Source: an uncultured Blautia sp. | GTDB taxonomy: Bacteria > Bacillota > Clostridia > Lachnospirales > Lachnospiraceae | Reading direction: 5' to 3' | NCBI GenBank assembly: GCA_934408705.1 | Contig: CAKRVL010000018.1 | Coordinates: forward strand, 1-40,448 | DNA length: 40,448 nucleotides | Part shown: one piece after another, positions 40,398 through 40,448 of the stretch | Layout of the letters: the number at the start of each line of letters is the position of its first letter | Numbering within the stretch: the first letter of the stretch is position 1 | Notes under the pieces: model-generated | Seen by the model: only the letters and a program-made list of their open reading frames with translations | What the model was told of the DNA's origin: nothing | Database searches by the model: none | Position numbers and translations under genes: made by a program

Positions 40398-40448
40398 ATG
40401 GCAGAAAACAAAATTAAGACCATTGGTGTCCTTACCAGCGGCGGTGAC
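40398..40448 (+). CDS. pfkA: 6-phosphofructokinase, 5' end only
   Basis: The first 17 codons read MAENKIKTIGVLTSGGD and run off the window. IGVLTSGGD is the ATP-binding glycine-rich start of PfkA, and pfkA after dnaE is a common order in Clostridia. GGAGGAG lies eight bases before the ATG. Confidence 0.85.
   Translation, partial: MAENKIKTIGVLTSGGD

Overview
The window looks like a chromosomal segment of a low-to-mid GC anaerobic Firmicute, most likely a Lachnospiraceae gut commensal (Blautia-like). Strong AGGAGG-type ribosome binding sites, a Cys-type sulfatase with its anaerobic radical-SAM maturase, a CvfB / DnaE / PfkA order and several sugar and amino-acid ABC systems all fit this. The genus is inferred from style and gene content, not from a database search. 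No rRNA, tRNA, CRISPR array, phage or transposase gene was seen.

Region by region: (1) 1-8.1 kb is the 3' end of a galactose-type sugar ABC operon (mglC), then a small membrane protein, a YesN/YesM-type two-component system, two periplasmic-binding-type proteins (one membrane-anchored, one MglB-like lipoprotein) and a Gfo/Idh/MocA oxidoreductase: sugar sensing, uptake and metabolism. (2) 8.1-12.0 kb holds a minus-strand operon of a sulfatase and a split CHR ion transporter pair, divergent from the anaerobic sulfatase maturase. (3) 12.2-13.8 kb has L-ribulose-5-phosphate 4-epimerase and an acetylxylan-esterase-like hydrolase. (4) 13.8-17.9 kb is a patchwork: hairpin repeats, a tandem-repeat coiled-coil protein, a 201-bp MITE-like element, a coupled SPFH/ribbon-helix-helix gene pair with a promoter-embedded palindrome, and glycerate kinase.

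(5) 18.0-31.8 kb is the most interesting part. Five transcription units carry the same operator-like palindrome, GTACG-N-CGTAC, at or next to their promoters: a PfkB kinase with two AllA-like cupins; a PotD/B/C/A-type ABC importer; a GntR/UTRA repressor gene; an enamidase-like amidohydrolase with a creatininase-family enzyme; and a four-gene operon (PfkB-like protein with an altered catalytic motif, double-SIS protein, nucleoside phosphorylase, 8-oxoguanine-deaminase-like enzyme). I read this as one regulon dedicated to importing and dismantling a nitrogen-rich heterocyclic or glycosylated compound. The substrate is not known from sequence; oxidised purine nucleosides or ureides, or an Amadori-type conjugate, are the leading guesses.

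(6) 31.8-34.5 kb is a polar amino-acid ABC transporter operon whose promoter is followed at once by an intrinsic terminator. (7) 34.6-40.4 kb is housekeeping: a D,D-carboxypeptidase with a cell-wall-binding repeat, the S1-domain protein CvfB, DNA polymerase III alpha (DnaE) and the first 17 codons of 6-phosphofructokinase.
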